Below, piece after piece: positions 13,047 to 21,855 of a stretch of 31,154 nucleotides of DNA. Origin of the DNA: an uncultured Eggerthellaceae bacterium (GTDB lineage Bacteria > Actinomycetota > Coriobacteriia > Coriobacteriales > Eggerthellaceae); contig CAKTXN010000010.1 of NCBI GenBank assembly GCA_934630905.1, forward strand, positions 1-31,154. The letters run 5' to 3'. The notes beneath the pieces are model-generated. The model was not told where the DNA came from and ran no database searches. It saw nothing but the letters and a program-made list of their open reading frames with translations. The translations under genes were made by a program, and so were the position numbers. Within the stretch, counting starts at the first letter, position 1, and every line of letters begins with the position of its first letter.

Positions 13047-15428
13047 ATGAACCAAGGATCGAAGAAGAGAATTCCAGCCGATAAAGAGACTGTGTCCCGC
13101 GTTCGCCGAAGTGACTCCTCTTCGGCTTCTTTTTCTGCGCCGACCACGCGAAGTACAGCGATGAATCGTGGTGCTGCATCGACCGCACATGGCGCAAAAC
13201 CAAGGAAAGCAACGTCGGCTGGTGCGCACTCGATGCATTCTGCTTCGGGGGCTCGTCATTCTTCGAACTCATCGGCGTCTGCAGCAAGTCAAAGGCGGCA
13301 GCCGGCAGCAACGACAAAGGCTGCTTCTTCATCTGCGCGGCACGCTTCAACGCCTGCGCGCAGGAACGTTGCTCGCGCTGCGGTAGGCGTTCCCGCTGCA
13401 GCAGATGCTCGTGCAACGGCAAAGTCGAATGCGCGTGCCAATACACGCGTTCGAACTGCTGCTTCGCAGCGGACGACTGCGCGCACCGGTGCTGCAAAAC
13501 AGTCTGCTTCGTCGAAGCGCGGCACTAATGCGCACGCGAAAAGAAAGATCGCACTTGCCGTTGTTGCGTTTCTCGTGCTGATTGTTTTGGCTGATCATGG
13601 TATGAATTTCAATAAGGCGTATCCAGGCGTGCATATTGGCTCCGTGGATTGCTCTGGTAAAACCGCGCCCGAAATCGTTGCGCTTCTAGAAGAAACATAT
13701 GGTTCGTCCTATGAGCAGCGCGAAGTGTTGGTTTATGCCAGCGAGGATGCGCAAGCGCTTGTTAGCGTCGAAGGAAACGAAGAAGTGGGCGACGAGGATC
13801 GCATCTCGGTTGCAGAAGCACGTGAGAGGCGTTTAGCGTGGTCGGTTTACCCTGAAACCGTTGCGGCATCGTTTGACATGGAGGATAGCGCGCAGGCTGC
13901 TGTTGCGGAAGCGCATGGCATAACGAACATTTTCTCGCGCATTGCTATCGCCTTTCAGGGAAAGCAACTCGACCCTATCTTTAACTTCGGCGAAGCGTAC
14001 CGTGATTTTGCAAACGAAGTGAACGCAACGGTTGGCATCGAACGCATTGATTATAATATCTCAGTCAATCAGGGGGTATGCAGCGTTACTTCTGGGCAAG
14101 ATGGCGTGCTCATGAACGATACGTCATTCCAGAAAAAGCTTGTAGAGGGCTTTTTGTCCCAGGATGACTCACCGTATTCTTTTGTCGCCGTTCCCGAGGA
14201 TGCACCCGTTCGAATTACTCAGGCAGCGGCACAAGCAGTGTGCGATAAGGTTAACGCTGCCATTGCGGATGGTGCGAATTTCGTGTATGAGAATGCCGGC
14301 TGGAATGCCACTTCCGTTGCCGTAGGCGAATGGATTGCTAGCAAGATCGTGCAAGAAAATGGTTCGTGGAGCCTGATCCCCTGCATTGATACCGAGGTGG
14401 CGCGCCCCGTGCTTCTTTCCCATGTGAAGGAAAACGGTGGGGAAGACGTCATGGAAGTATCGTTTTCTGTCTCCGAAACGGGCGATGTAGCTGTACATAC
14501 AAATTCATCAGGCAAAATACCGCTTGTTGATGACGCTCTTGCGGCGTTGGATGCCGCTCTTTTTGGCACGTCGGGTAGCGCACCTCAGGATACCGCGCTT
14601 GCGGCCGATGGCCAAGCGGTAACGGTGAGCATCGCTTCGGCGGAAGCTCCTTCTGAAATGTCGTTTGAGGATGCGCTTTACTACGGTGTGATTGGCGAGA
14701 TTTCAACGTTCACCACAGAATATACGCATGGTTCGGCGTCAACTGAGTCGCGCAATTACAATATCCATTTAGCTGCAGATCTATTGAATAACTCGATATG
14801 CGCTGCGGGTGGCAAATGGTCATTTCACAACGTGGCGGGCGAATGCGACGAGGCGCGCGGCTTTAAAGAAGCGGGCGTTATCGAGGAAGGCGTGTACAGC
14901 ACCGCATTTGGCGGCGGCATTTGCCAAGTTGCCACCACGGTATTCAATGCGGCGTATGAAGCTGGCTACTACATTGACCGTCGCTATAATCATACCATTT
15001 ACAATTCGAGCTATCCCGCCGGTCGCGATGCGGCAGTGAGCTGGCCCGACTTGGATTTGATTTGGTCGAACGATACGGCATCTGATGTTCTTTTGACCAC
15101 TTCGTATACCGAGGGCACCATCACGGTAACACTTTGGGGCGTTTCTCCCGAGCGGAGCGTTTCAACGTACGTTTCCGATTGGGAAGAGGGCGACAAGTTC
15201 AAGACGAAGTACGTTCTGAATACCGATCTGGCGCCTAAGGCATACCGCGTTAAGACGAAGGGCTCCGATGGCCGCACCATCTACGTTGAGCGCACGGTTT
15301 ACGATAAGGAAGGAAACCAGTTGTCGTTCCAGCGTTTCCGCTCTGCGTATGATGCGGTGAATGAGATTATCGAGCATGGTGAAGAATACGAGATTCCAGA
15401 AGACGCCGAAGAGAAGGACAAGGAGTAA
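13047..15428 (+). CDS. VanW-family membrane protein with peptidoglycan-binding domains and long basic N-terminal tail
   Basis: The 793-residue protein has a cytoplasmic N-terminal tail of about 165 residues made almost entirely of Ala, Ser, Thr, Arg, Lys and Asn, with very few acidic residues, predicted disordered. One transmembrane segment follows (about residues 166-183, IALAVVAFLVLIVLAD). The extracellular part has two YoaR-like putative peptidoglycan-binding domains (about 190-540) and a VanW domain (about 555-690) with the conserved NYNIHLAADLLN, GGKWSFHNVAGE and FGGGICQVATTVFNA blocks. The C-terminal 100 residues resemble a G5-like beta domain. VanW proteins are cell-wall associated, and their biochemical role is not settled; the gene name refers to vancomycin clusters but does not imply resistance here. 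The ATG at 13047 has no strong ribosome site. It is followed at 11 bases by the D,D-carboxypeptidase gene. Confidence 0.85.
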   Translation: MNQGSKKRIPADKETVSRVRRSDSSSASFSAPTTRSTAMNRGAASTAHGAKPRKATSAGAHSMHSASGARHSSNSSASAASQRRQPAATTKAASSSARHASTPARRNVARAAVGVPAAADARATAKSNARANTRVRTAASQRTTARTGAAKQSASSKRGTNAHAKRKIALAVVAFLVLIVLADHGMNFNKAYPGVHIGSVDCSGKTAPEIVALLEETYGSSYEQREVLVYASEDAQALVSVEGNEEVGDEDRISVAEARERRLAWSVYPETVAASFDMEDSAQAAVAEAHGITNIFSRIAIAFQGKQLDPIFNFGEAYRDFANEVNATVGIERIDYNISVNQGVCSVTSGQDGVLMNDTSFQKKLVEGFLSQDDSPYSFVAVPEDAPVRITQAAAQAVCDKVNAAIADGANFVYENAGWNATSVAVGEWIASKIVQENGSWSLIPCIDTEVARPVLLSHVKENGGEDVMEVSFSVSETGDVAVHTNSSGKIPLVDDALAALDAALFGTSGSAPQDTALAADGQAVTVSIASAEAPSEMSFEDALYYGVIGEISTFTTEYTHGSASTESRNYNIHLAADLLNNSICAAGGKWSFHNVAGECDEARGFKEAGVIEEGVYSTAFGGGICQVATTVFNAAYEAGYYIDRRYNHTIYNSSYPAGRDAAVSWPDLDLIWSNDTASDVLLTTSYTEGTITVTLWGVSPERSVSTYVSDWEEGDKFKTKYVLNTDLAPKAYRVKTKGSDGRTIYVERTVYDKEGNQLSFQRFRSAYDAVNEIIEHGEEYEIPEDAEEKDKE

Positions 15429-15439
15429 GGCAACCAGTT

Positions 15440-16831
15440 ATGAATACACGCTTTTCTTGCATTGGTAAGCCGTGGTTGTCTGCCGCTCGCGTCTGCATTG
15501 CTTTATTCCTTTCGTTCGCGCTTGTCTCAGCGGGCATTTCCCCTGCTTATGCTGACGTTCGCTTGGCTGATATCGTCTACGGTGAATCAGTGGAAGACCG
15601 CAGCTTGTCCGTTGCGCAATGTCCCAGCATCGATGCCCAATACGCTTATGTCATGGATACCGAAGGCACCGTCTACTTCCAGCGCAATGCCGACACTGAA
15701 ACACAAATTGCATCCATTACGAAAGTCATGACGGCAATTGTTGCTCTGGAAAACGCATCGTTGGATACAGCGATCACGGTGAGCGCTGCAGCGGCAGCTA
15801 TAGGAGAATCAAGCGCTTCTTTAAAAGAAGGGGACGTTTTGACGCTTGATCAAGCGCTTACTGCTATGCTCGTTTCGTCGGGAAACGATGCTGCGCTTGC
15901 AATTGCCGAAACGCTGGGTGCACCTTGGGCGGTTTCCGGACAAAGTGCTGTTCAGGCGTTTGCTGAAAAGATGAACGAGAAAGTCGACCAGCTGGGGATG
16001 GAGCATTCGGTATTCGAGAATCCCCATGGTCTTGATTTTGATGCATATGCGGGAAGCCTTCACAGCACGGCACGCGATGTTGCTATTATGTGCGCGCACG
16101 CTATGCAAAACGAGGTGTTTCGTGGCATTGTTCGCCAATCGAGCGCTCAGGTTGTCTTGACGCGCGAGGGGAAAAAAGCAGAAATCAATCTTGAATCAAC
16201 GGACTTGATGCTTGATGAATACGAAGGCGCCTGCGGTATCAAAACGGGTTACACCGCTCTTGCGGGGGCTTCTTTTGCCGGTGCGTGTGAGCGAAGCGGA
16301 AAGACCTACATTGCCGTTGTCATCAATTCTTCCAGCGAGAATCAGCGCTTTACCGATTGCGAAACGCTCTTTGACTGGGTTTTTGCTCATCAGAAGAACT
16401 ACCAGATAATCAATTCCACCGAAACCGCTACCGTTACGAAAAACGGACAAGAGCAGAGTGTTCCCGTTGTTGCTTATGTGGCCCATGAAGGCTGGATTGA
16501 TAAAACCATAGCCGCAACGGTGGATGATCCCGATCAGACAATCCCGCTCTTCGACTTGCAGGGCAATGTTTCGCAAGAAGTTGAGTTCAATAAGGTGACA
16601 GAAGATGTTCACGTGGGCGATAAGCTGGGTACGTTGACGTTTAAGCAGCACAACGAAGTGCTTGCTACTGTTACTATAATAAGCTGCGAGGATGTTGCCG
16701 CTCCTAATATGTTTGAGGGAATAGGAATCTGGTTTCAACGCATATTTGCGGGTTTTTCTCATGAGCAAACAAGTGCGAGTTCTGTTTTGGTGAACACTAC
16801 TCCGCTGATTATCGATAGAACTTCGTGGTAA
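15440..16831 (+). CDS. dacA: D-alanyl-D-alanine carboxypeptidase (PBP5/DacA type)
   Basis: This exported serine peptidase trims the terminal D-Ala of peptidoglycan pentapeptides. The 463-residue product has a signal peptide with a hydrophobic core (VCIALFLSFALVSAG) and a likely cleavage after AYA near residue 38. The three active-site motifs of the SxxK family are present: Ser92-Ile-Thr-Lys95 in IASITKVMTA, SGN in VSSGNDAAL (about residue 150) and KTG in GIKTGYTALAG (about residue 268). A C-terminal beta-rich PBP5-like domain follows, then a final segment that may be an amphipathic membrane anchor (MFEGIGIWFQRIFAGF). It lies between the VanW gene and the FHA gene, with spacings of 11 and 10 bases, suggesting one envelope operon. 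Confidence 0.92.
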   Translation: MNTRFSCIGKPWLSAARVCIALFLSFALVSAGISPAYADVRLADIVYGESVEDRSLSVAQCPSIDAQYAYVMDTEGTVYFQRNADTETQIASITKVMTAIVALENASLDTAITVSAAAAAIGESSASLKEGDVLTLDQALTAMLVSSGNDAALAIAETLGAPWAVSGQSAVQAFAEKMNEKVDQLGMEHSVFENPHGLDFDAYAGSLHSTARDVAIMCAHAMQNEVFRGIVRQSSAQVVLTREGKKAEINLESTDLMLDEYEGACGIKTGYTALAGASFAGACERSGKTYIAVVINSSSENQRFTDCETLFDWVFAHQKNYQIINSTETATVTKNGQEQSVPVVAYVAHEGWIDKTIAATVDDPDQTIPLFDLQGNVSQEVEFNKVTEDVHVGDKLGTLTFKQHNEVLATVTIISCEDVAAPNMFEGIGIWFQRIFAGFSHEQTSASSVLVNTTPLIIDRTSW

Positions 16832-16841
16832 GGAGACTGTT

Positions 16842-17276
16842 ATGGATGAATTTTGCCCGGTATGCGGCGCCAAAAGAGAGCAAGGTTCGGTATCTTGCGC
16901 CTCTTGTGGCTATCATTATTTAGAGGCAACGCAAAAATTCACGCCCGTGGCGGTCGATGCCGTGCAGGCTCCGGCAAGTGTTCCCGCAAAGAAGGCTTTA
17001 TTGCGCGTTGTGCGCGGTCCGCAATGCGGCTGTGCCTTCGAGCTCACGCGTACGGTTTCAAGCGTTGGACGCAGCCCTCAGTGCGATATCTTCCTGAACG
17101 ATATGACGGTTTCGCGCGAACATGCGCTTATCGCATCAACGGATAAGGGATACGTTATTACCGACCGAAATTCGTATAACGGCCTTTGGGTCAACAATGA
17201 AGCGGTGGACACAAAGCTGCTTAAAAACGGCGATGCTATTCAAATCGGTACGTTTTGCTTGATTTTTGAATCGTAG
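16842..17276 (+). CDS. Zinc-ribbon and FHA-domain protein
   Basis: The 144-residue protein begins with a zinc ribbon (FCPVCGAKREQG...CASCGYHY, two CxxC pairs, residues about 4-22), then a short linker, then a forkhead-associated domain (about residues 50-142). The FHA core is clear: VGRSPQCDIFLNDMTVSREHALI with the phosphothreonine-binding Arg and Ser, and the later RNSYNGLWVNN block with its conserved Asn and Gly. FHA domains bind phosphothreonine peptides, so the protein probably reports or relays Ser/Thr kinase signals; no kinase gene is in the window. The ATG is preceded by TAAGGAG overlapping the dacA stop. It ends just before iorA, making it the link between envelope genes and indolepyruvate oxidoreductase genes. 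Confidence 0.88.
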   Translation: MDEFCPVCGAKREQGSVSCASCGYHYLEATQKFTPVAVDAVQAPASVPAKKALLRVVRGPQCGCAFELTRTVSSVGRSPQCDIFLNDMTVSREHALIASTDKGYVITDRNSYNGLWVNNEAVDTKLLKNGDAIQIGTFCLIFES

Positions 17277-17285
17277 GTGAATGTA

Positions 17286-19031
17286 ATGGAACTTCTTTCG
17301 GGTAACGAAGCTATTGCGCGCGGCGCATGGGAGGCGGGCGTTCGTTTCGCATCTGCGTATCCGGGCACTCCTTCAACGGAAACGCTTGAAGCGTTGGGTG
17401 CTTACGATAACGTGTACGCCGAATGGGCGACAAACGAGAAAGTTGCTGTTGAAAGCGCTGTGGGTGCAAGTATTGCGGGTGCGCGCGTTCTATCCACCAT
17501 GAAGCATGTTGGTGTGAACGTGGCGGCCGATCCGCTGTTTACGGCGGCGTGCACCGGCGTTCATGGCGGCATGGTCGTTTTGGCTGCCGACGATCCAGGT
17601 ATGTATTCTTCTCAAAACGAGCAAGACTCCCATTATTACGCCGCGGCAGCTAAGGTCCCCATGCTTGACCCGGCAAATTCGCAGGAAGCGTATCAATTCA
17701 CGAAAGACGCGTTCGAGCTGTCCGAACGCTTTGACGTGCCGTTCTTCATTCGCTCGAGCGTTCGTATTTCTCACACGAAAACACCTGTTCAAGTAGGGGA
17801 GCGCGTTGAAGTTCCGCTGAAGAACCTTCCAGTGGAACCGTCGAAGTGGGTCATGATGCCTGCTTTCGCCAAACCGCGCCGCACTGTTCAGCTTCAGCGC
17901 ATCGAGCAGCTTGAGGAATGGGTCGAAACATGCCCTTACAACCAGGTATTCTCGGGCTCGAAAGAAATTGGCGTCATTTGCGCCGGTGCTGCGTATCAGC
18001 ACGTTCGCGAGGCTTTGCCCGATGCTTCTATTTTCAAATTGGGAGTTTCTTGGCCGCTTCCTAAGCGGGCGCTTAATGATTTCGCCCAAAGCGTTGACGC
18101 AGTATATGTGGTTGAAGAAGGATCGACGTATCTGATCGATGCCGTGCGCGCAACGGGCGTTGCTGTTTCTGCTGCGCCGTGCGGCATTCCCTCTGAAGGT
18201 GAGCTGACGGTGGGCGTTATCAAGGCTGCATTCGGTCGCGAACTTCCTGCCCGAAAGCAAGCACCCGAAAATCTGCCCGGTCGTCCGCCTGCGCTTTGCG
18301 CCGGATGTCCTCATCGTGTGGTGTTCCGTGAGCTGAGCCGCATGAAAGCGCTGGTCATGGGTGATATTGGTTGTTACACGCTGGGTACGCTCGCACCGCT
18401 TTCCGCTATGCATGCTTGCATTGACATGGGTGCTTCCATCTCTATGGCACATGGCTACGAAGTGGCAAGCGAAGGCATTGAGCATCGTCCCGTGGTTTCT
18501 ATTATTGGCGACTCCACGTTTGGGCACAGCGGCTTGAGCTCGCTTATTTCCACGGTTTACAACTGCGGGCAGGGCACGGTGTGCATCCTTGATAACCGCA
18601 CGACCGCTATGACGGGCCGTCAGGGCAATCCCTTCAACGGCGTAACGTTGCAGAACAGGCCTTCACGCGAGCTTGATTTGGAAGGCGTGGTGCGCGCGCT
18701 GGGCATAAACGATGTATGCGTTATTGACCCCTATGTGGTGAAGGATGTTCGTCAAGCGCTGAAAGAAGCTACGTCTTCTTCCGAGTTATCGGTGCTCATT
18801 TTCCGTCATCCTTGTGTTTTGCTTACGCGTAAGCGCGATGCGGCGCATTCCGTAACTGCTGACTGCACTGCTTGCGGCGTGTGCAGTTCATTGGGATGCC
18901 CCGCTATCTCCAAGGATAGCGCAGGTCATGCACATATCGACGATCAGCAGTGTATTGGCTGCGGTCAATGCGCTCAGTACTGCGGCGTTCATGCTATCCA
19001 GCAGCTTACGGCTGACAATAATTTTGCATAA
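17286..19031 (+). CDS. iorA: Indolepyruvate:ferredoxin oxidoreductase, alpha subunit
   Basis: IorA, with IorB, oxidatively decarboxylates indolepyruvate and other aryl pyruvates to the aryl-acetyl-CoA, reducing ferredoxin; it acts in anaerobic breakdown of aromatic amino acids. The 581-residue protein starts MELLSGNEAIARGAWEAG, the typical IorA opening, followed by the pyrimidine-binding domain (YPGTPSTE, EWATNEKVA). The thiamine-diphosphate domain contains GDIGCYTLG and GDSTFGHSG...LDNRTTAMTG. The C-terminal ferredoxin domain has two cluster motifs, CTACGVCSSLGCP and CIGCGQCAQYC. I chose ATG 17286, with AGGTGA 5 bases upstream; a GTG at 17277 is also possible. It is followed by iorB at 29 bases. 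Confidence 0.95.
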   Translation: MELLSGNEAIARGAWEAGVRFASAYPGTPSTETLEALGAYDNVYAEWATNEKVAVESAVGASIAGARVLSTMKHVGVNVAADPLFTAACTGVHGGMVVLAADDPGMYSSQNEQDSHYYAAAAKVPMLDPANSQEAYQFTKDAFELSERFDVPFFIRSSVRISHTKTPVQVGERVEVPLKNLPVEPSKWVMMPAFAKPRRTVQLQRIEQLEEWVETCPYNQVFSGSKEIGVICAGAAYQHVREALPDASIFKLGVSWPLPKRALNDFAQSVDAVYVVEEGSTYLIDAVRATGVAVSAAPCGIPSEGELTVGVIKAAFGRELPARKQAPENLPGRPPALCAGCPHRVVFRELSRMKALVMGDIGCYTLGTLAPLSAMHACIDMGASISMAHGYEVASEGIEHRPVVSIIGDSTFGHSGLSSLISTVYNCGQGTVCILDNRTTAMTGRQGNPFNGVTLQNRPSRELDLEGVVRALGINDVCVIDPYVVKDVRQALKEATSSSELSVLIFRHPCVLLTRKRDAAHSVTADCTACGVCSSLGCPAISKDSAGHAHIDDQQCIGCGQCAQYCGVHAIQQLTADNNFA

Positions 19032-19060
19032 TCGCAGGTTATCGAAGAGAGGTTATCAAG

Positions 19061-19648
19061 ATGTCTACCACAACTGTTCTTTTGTGTGGCGTGGGCGGCC
19101 AGGGAACCATTCTTGCTGCTGACCTGCTTGCGCGTGCTGCTCTTGCGGCTGGTTTGGATGTAAAGGTCTCTGAAATTCACGGCATGGCCCAGCGCGGCGG
19201 ATCCGTTACGACCACGGTTCGTTTCGGCGAAAGCGTGGAGTCCATGATTGCTGATTTGGGTGATAGCGATTTCGTTGTGTCTTTCGAAACGACTGAAGCT
19301 TTGCGCAACCTTCCGTATCTGAAGGAGGGCGGCAAGATGCTTGTTTCCGATGAGACGATCACCCCCATGACGGTTCTGACGGGTGCGCAAAAAATGCCCG
19401 AAAAGCCGCAGGCGACACTTGCAGAACAAGGCGCTTTGCTGATTCCCGCTGTTCAGATTGCCGCCGATGCCGGCACGGCCAAAGCAAGCAACGTTGCCCT
19501 GCTGGGTGCTCTATCGGTGTTCCTTGGTTTCGATGAGTCTATTTGGGAAGACGTTATTTCCCAGCGTGTTCCGCCTAAAACGATTCAAACGAATTTGACA
19601 GCATTTCATCAGGGTCGCGCTTTTGTTCGCTCGGCGCAAAACGCCTAA
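19061..19648 (+). CDS. iorB: Indolepyruvate:ferredoxin oxidoreductase, beta subunit
   Basis: IorB is the gamma-type domain partner of IorA in 2-oxoacid:ferredoxin oxidoreductases. The 195-residue protein has the family opening LLCGVGGQGTILAADLLARAA, with the glycine-rich GVGGQG loop, then the HGMAQRGGSV block and a C-terminal segment NVALLGALSVFLGFDESIWE. The length is normal. The ATG follows a GAAGAGAGG ribosome site. Co-transcription with iorA is very likely, since the gap is 29 bases with no terminator. Confidence 0.95.
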   Translation: MSTTTVLLCGVGGQGTILAADLLARAALAAGLDVKVSEIHGMAQRGGSVTTTVRFGESVESMIADLGDSDFVVSFETTEALRNLPYLKEGGKMLVSDETITPMTVLTGAQKMPEKPQATLAEQGALLIPAVQIAADAGTAKASNVALLGALSVFLGFDESIWEDVISQRVPPKTIQTNLTAFHQGRAFVRSAQNA

Positions 19649-19701
19649 ACGAATGAAAAGTACACGCGTGAGATAACCCTGAAGTAGGCAAGGAACGCTT
19701 C

Positions 19702-20676
19702 GTGTCCGATTCGTTGTCAACCATTTCCGTCCAAGATGCGCGACCCGTGGTGGGAAGGTTCGCGCCTTCTCCTACGGGTCGCATGCATGCGGGTAATATC
19801 TACGCATCGCTTCTTGCGTGGCTTATTGCAAAATCCCAAAATGGAAAGATTGTTCTTCGTATCGAGGACCTTGATCGCGACCGTTCGCGCACGGAATTTA
19901 TTGATCGAGTTCAAGCGGATTACGAAATGCTTGGTCTGACCTGGGACGATGGACCCTACTATCAGAATGATAGGGAAGAGGCGTATCAGTATGCCTATGA
20001 TTTGCTTGCGCAGCGTTGCGGCGTGTATCCCTGTTTCTGTTCGCGCGCCGATCTGAAAGCTGCTGCTTCGGCTCCGCATTTAGGCGACAAAAACGTCTAT
20101 CCAGGAACATGCCGCAATTTAACGCCTGAACAACGGCTTGAAAAGGGAAAAGAGAAGCATCCTTCGTTTCGTTTGGTTGTTCCCGATAAGACATATGCGT
20201 TTCATGATGCGATTCAGGGCGATTTCTCACAAAATCTTGCATTGCAATGCGGTGATTTTTTGATTCGTCGTGCCGATGGGATGTTCGCTTATCAGCTTGC
20301 GGTGACTGTTGATGATGCCGCGCAGGGGGTCACTTCGGTAACGCGTGGTTATGATCTTATCACCTCTTCGCCTCAGCAGATGTTCCTTCTTGAACAGCTG
20401 GGGCATGCGGCACCTGATTATGCGCATGTTCCCTTATTCGTCAATGATCAGGGAAGACGTCTTTCGAAACGCGACAAAGACGCTTCACTTCAGGAAATGC
20501 TTGCAACGTATCGGTCTCCTGCTGCGCTTTTGGGCCATATTGCATTTATTGGCAAAATCATCGATGTGGATGAACCTGCAACGCCGGAGGAACTACTTTC
20601 GTCTTTTGGCCTTGACCGTTTTGCAAAGCGCGTTCAAGAAGAAGTTGGCACCTTGCAGCCTATCGTGTGGCACTAG
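19702..20676 (+). CDS. gluQ: Glutamyl-Q tRNA(Asp) synthetase (class I GluRS-like)
   Basis: GluQ attaches glutamate to the queuosine base at position 34 of tRNA(Asp). It is a truncated glutamyl-tRNA synthetase without the anticodon-binding domain, and the 324-residue length fits that. The class I signature is GRFAPSPTGRMHAGN, the second class I block is RRLSKRDKD in place of KMSKS, and the zinc-binding set CFCSR...YPGTCRN is of GluQ type. The start is a GTG at 19702 with CAAGGAAC upstream. It comes 53 bases after iorB in the same direction and is convergent with menA. A discriminating GluRS is unlikely because the C-terminal domain is missing. Confidence 0.88.
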   Translation: MSDSLSTISVQDARPVVGRFAPSPTGRMHAGNIYASLLAWLIAKSQNGKIVLRIEDLDRDRSRTEFIDRVQADYEMLGLTWDDGPYYQNDREEAYQYAYDLLAQRCGVYPCFCSRADLKAAASAPHLGDKNVYPGTCRNLTPEQRLEKGKEKHPSFRLVVPDKTYAFHDAIQGDFSQNLALQCGDFLIRRADGMFAYQLAVTVDDAAQGVTSVTRGYDLITSSPQQMFLLEQLGHAAPDYAHVPLFVNDQGRRLSKRDKDASLQEMLATYRSPAALLGHIAFIGKIIDVDEPATPEELLSSFGLDRFAKRVQEEVGTLQPIVWH

Positions 20677-20727
20677 ATTTTGCGGCGTGCATGTTTCGTG
20701 CCTTGCGTTGAACGTTGAGGTAACTAA

Positions 20728-21663
20728 CTAAAACGTGAGTGAACCGCAAACATCGCAAAGGATAAGCGCTGCGTAGAACGTATCTACCACTACGTTTACG
20801 GTTAAGATTTGGCTCATAGCTGCAACGCGCGATTGCAATACGAGTGGATTTGCTACCAATGCCTTCCCGAAAGGATACAGCGCTAAAAGTGCGAACGGAA
20901 CAATGACCAGCCCTTTCGTCCACCAGATGCACCCGAAGAACACCACTAAGAGTACCATGCTATACAACGCTGCATGATAGAGCTTGCGCGCTTTTTTCCT
21001 GCCAACCACAACGGAGAGAGTCTTGCGCTTCGCTTCGACATCTTTCTCGATATCGCAGGTGTTGTTCGTCATGAGAATGAGCCCAATGCCAATAAGCACG
21101 GGAATGCTCCAAACGAACGCTTCCCACGAAAGCGTTAAGGTGAGCGCTTGATACGTTGCCACTAAAATGAGCGTTCCCATGGTAAAGCCGCTCACGAATT
21201 CTCCAATAGGCAGGTAGGAAATGGGAAGACGCCCCCCTGAATACAAACACAGTACCGCCGCACCAATCACGCCCAAGACGAAAGGAATCCAGCCAGCGCG
21301 ATAAATGACGTACGAACCAATCACGAAGGCAAGAACAATCAGAACAATGGCAAAGCGCTTTACCGATTTCGGGTTCACATTATTGAAGACCAACACGGCA
21401 TCATTTTTGTCCACCTGGTTTTCGGCAGTATCGGCGCCTTTCTTGAAATCGAAATAGTCATTGAGGGTGTTTACGGCGGATTGCATGCAAATGACAATCG
21501 CCAAAACAGCAAGTACGAGCGAAACGGAAATCGTTCCCACGTCATGCAGGGCCAGCGCAGTGCCAACCAGCGTTGGCATGATTGCAGCTGGCCAGGTATG
21601 GGGCGCTGCAAGCTGCAAAAGAAGGGTGGGGGTAAGAGGTTCATGCTCTTGCGACTGATTCAT
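20728..21663 (-). CDS. menA: 1,4-dihydroxy-2-naphthoate polyprenyltransferase (UbiA family)
   Basis: MenA prenylates 1,4-dihydroxy-2-naphthoate to give demethylmenaquinone, the membrane step of menaquinone synthesis. The 311-residue protein has about eight or nine hydrophobic segments and both UbiA aspartate motifs: NTLNDYFDFKKGAD (residues about 66-78) and NNTCDIEKDVEAKRKT (about 198-213). The latter, with the N-terminal PHTWPAAIMPTLVGTALA block, is typical of MenA rather than UbiA or protohaem prenyltransferases. It is convergent with gluQ and divergent from the oadA-like gene. No other men genes are in the window, so the quinone assignment rests on the motifs. Confidence 0.88.
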   Translation of the reverse strand: MNQSQEHEPLTPTLLLQLAAPHTWPAAIMPTLVGTALALHDVGTISVSLVLAVLAIVICMQSAVNTLNDYFDFKKGADTAENQVDKNDAVLVFNNVNPKSVKRFAIVLIVLAFVIGSYVIYRAGWIPFVLGVIGAAVLCLYSGGRLPISYLPIGEFVSGFTMGTLILVATYQALTLTLSWEAFVWSIPVLIGIGLILMTNNTCDIEKDVEAKRKTLSVVVGRKKARKLYHAALYSMVLLVVFFGCIWWTKGLVIVPFALLALYPFGKALVANPLVLQSRVAAMSQILTVNVVVDTFYAALILCDVCGSLTF

Positions 21664-21808
21664 GTCTACCTTTTCGTTCTTCGAAGTTGTCTTGAGAGCT
21701 TATTGTAGCGTTCAAAAGCGTGTTTGGTGTGCCAAAACTGTGTCCGCAGTAAATAACGGGTTAATAATCGGGAGATACAAGGAAACTAGGATAAAATCAT
21801 CGAATGCA

Positions 21809-21833
21809 ATTTTGATACCTGATTTTGATTCCT
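21809..21833 (+). repeat. Tandem 13-base repeat before the oadA-like gene
   Basis: ATTTTGATACCT (21809-21820) and ATTTTGATTCCT (21822-21833) match at 11 of 12 positions with a 13-base period. The repeat ends 22 bases before the ATG of the decarboxylase operon and so is in the leader or near the promoter. It may be a regulator site; no function is established. Confidence 0.35.
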
Positions 21834-21855
21834 CAGAAATGGGAAAGGTAATTTC

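Noticed and set aside
13047..13550. Histone-like or DNA-binding gene separate from the VanW gene
   Set aside because: The basic stretch is in frame with, and directly followed by, the transmembrane and wall domains, so it is one protein.
17490..18527. A 345-codon open frame antisense to iorA
   Set aside because: Fully inside a well-supported gene, with shadow-like composition and no ribosome site.
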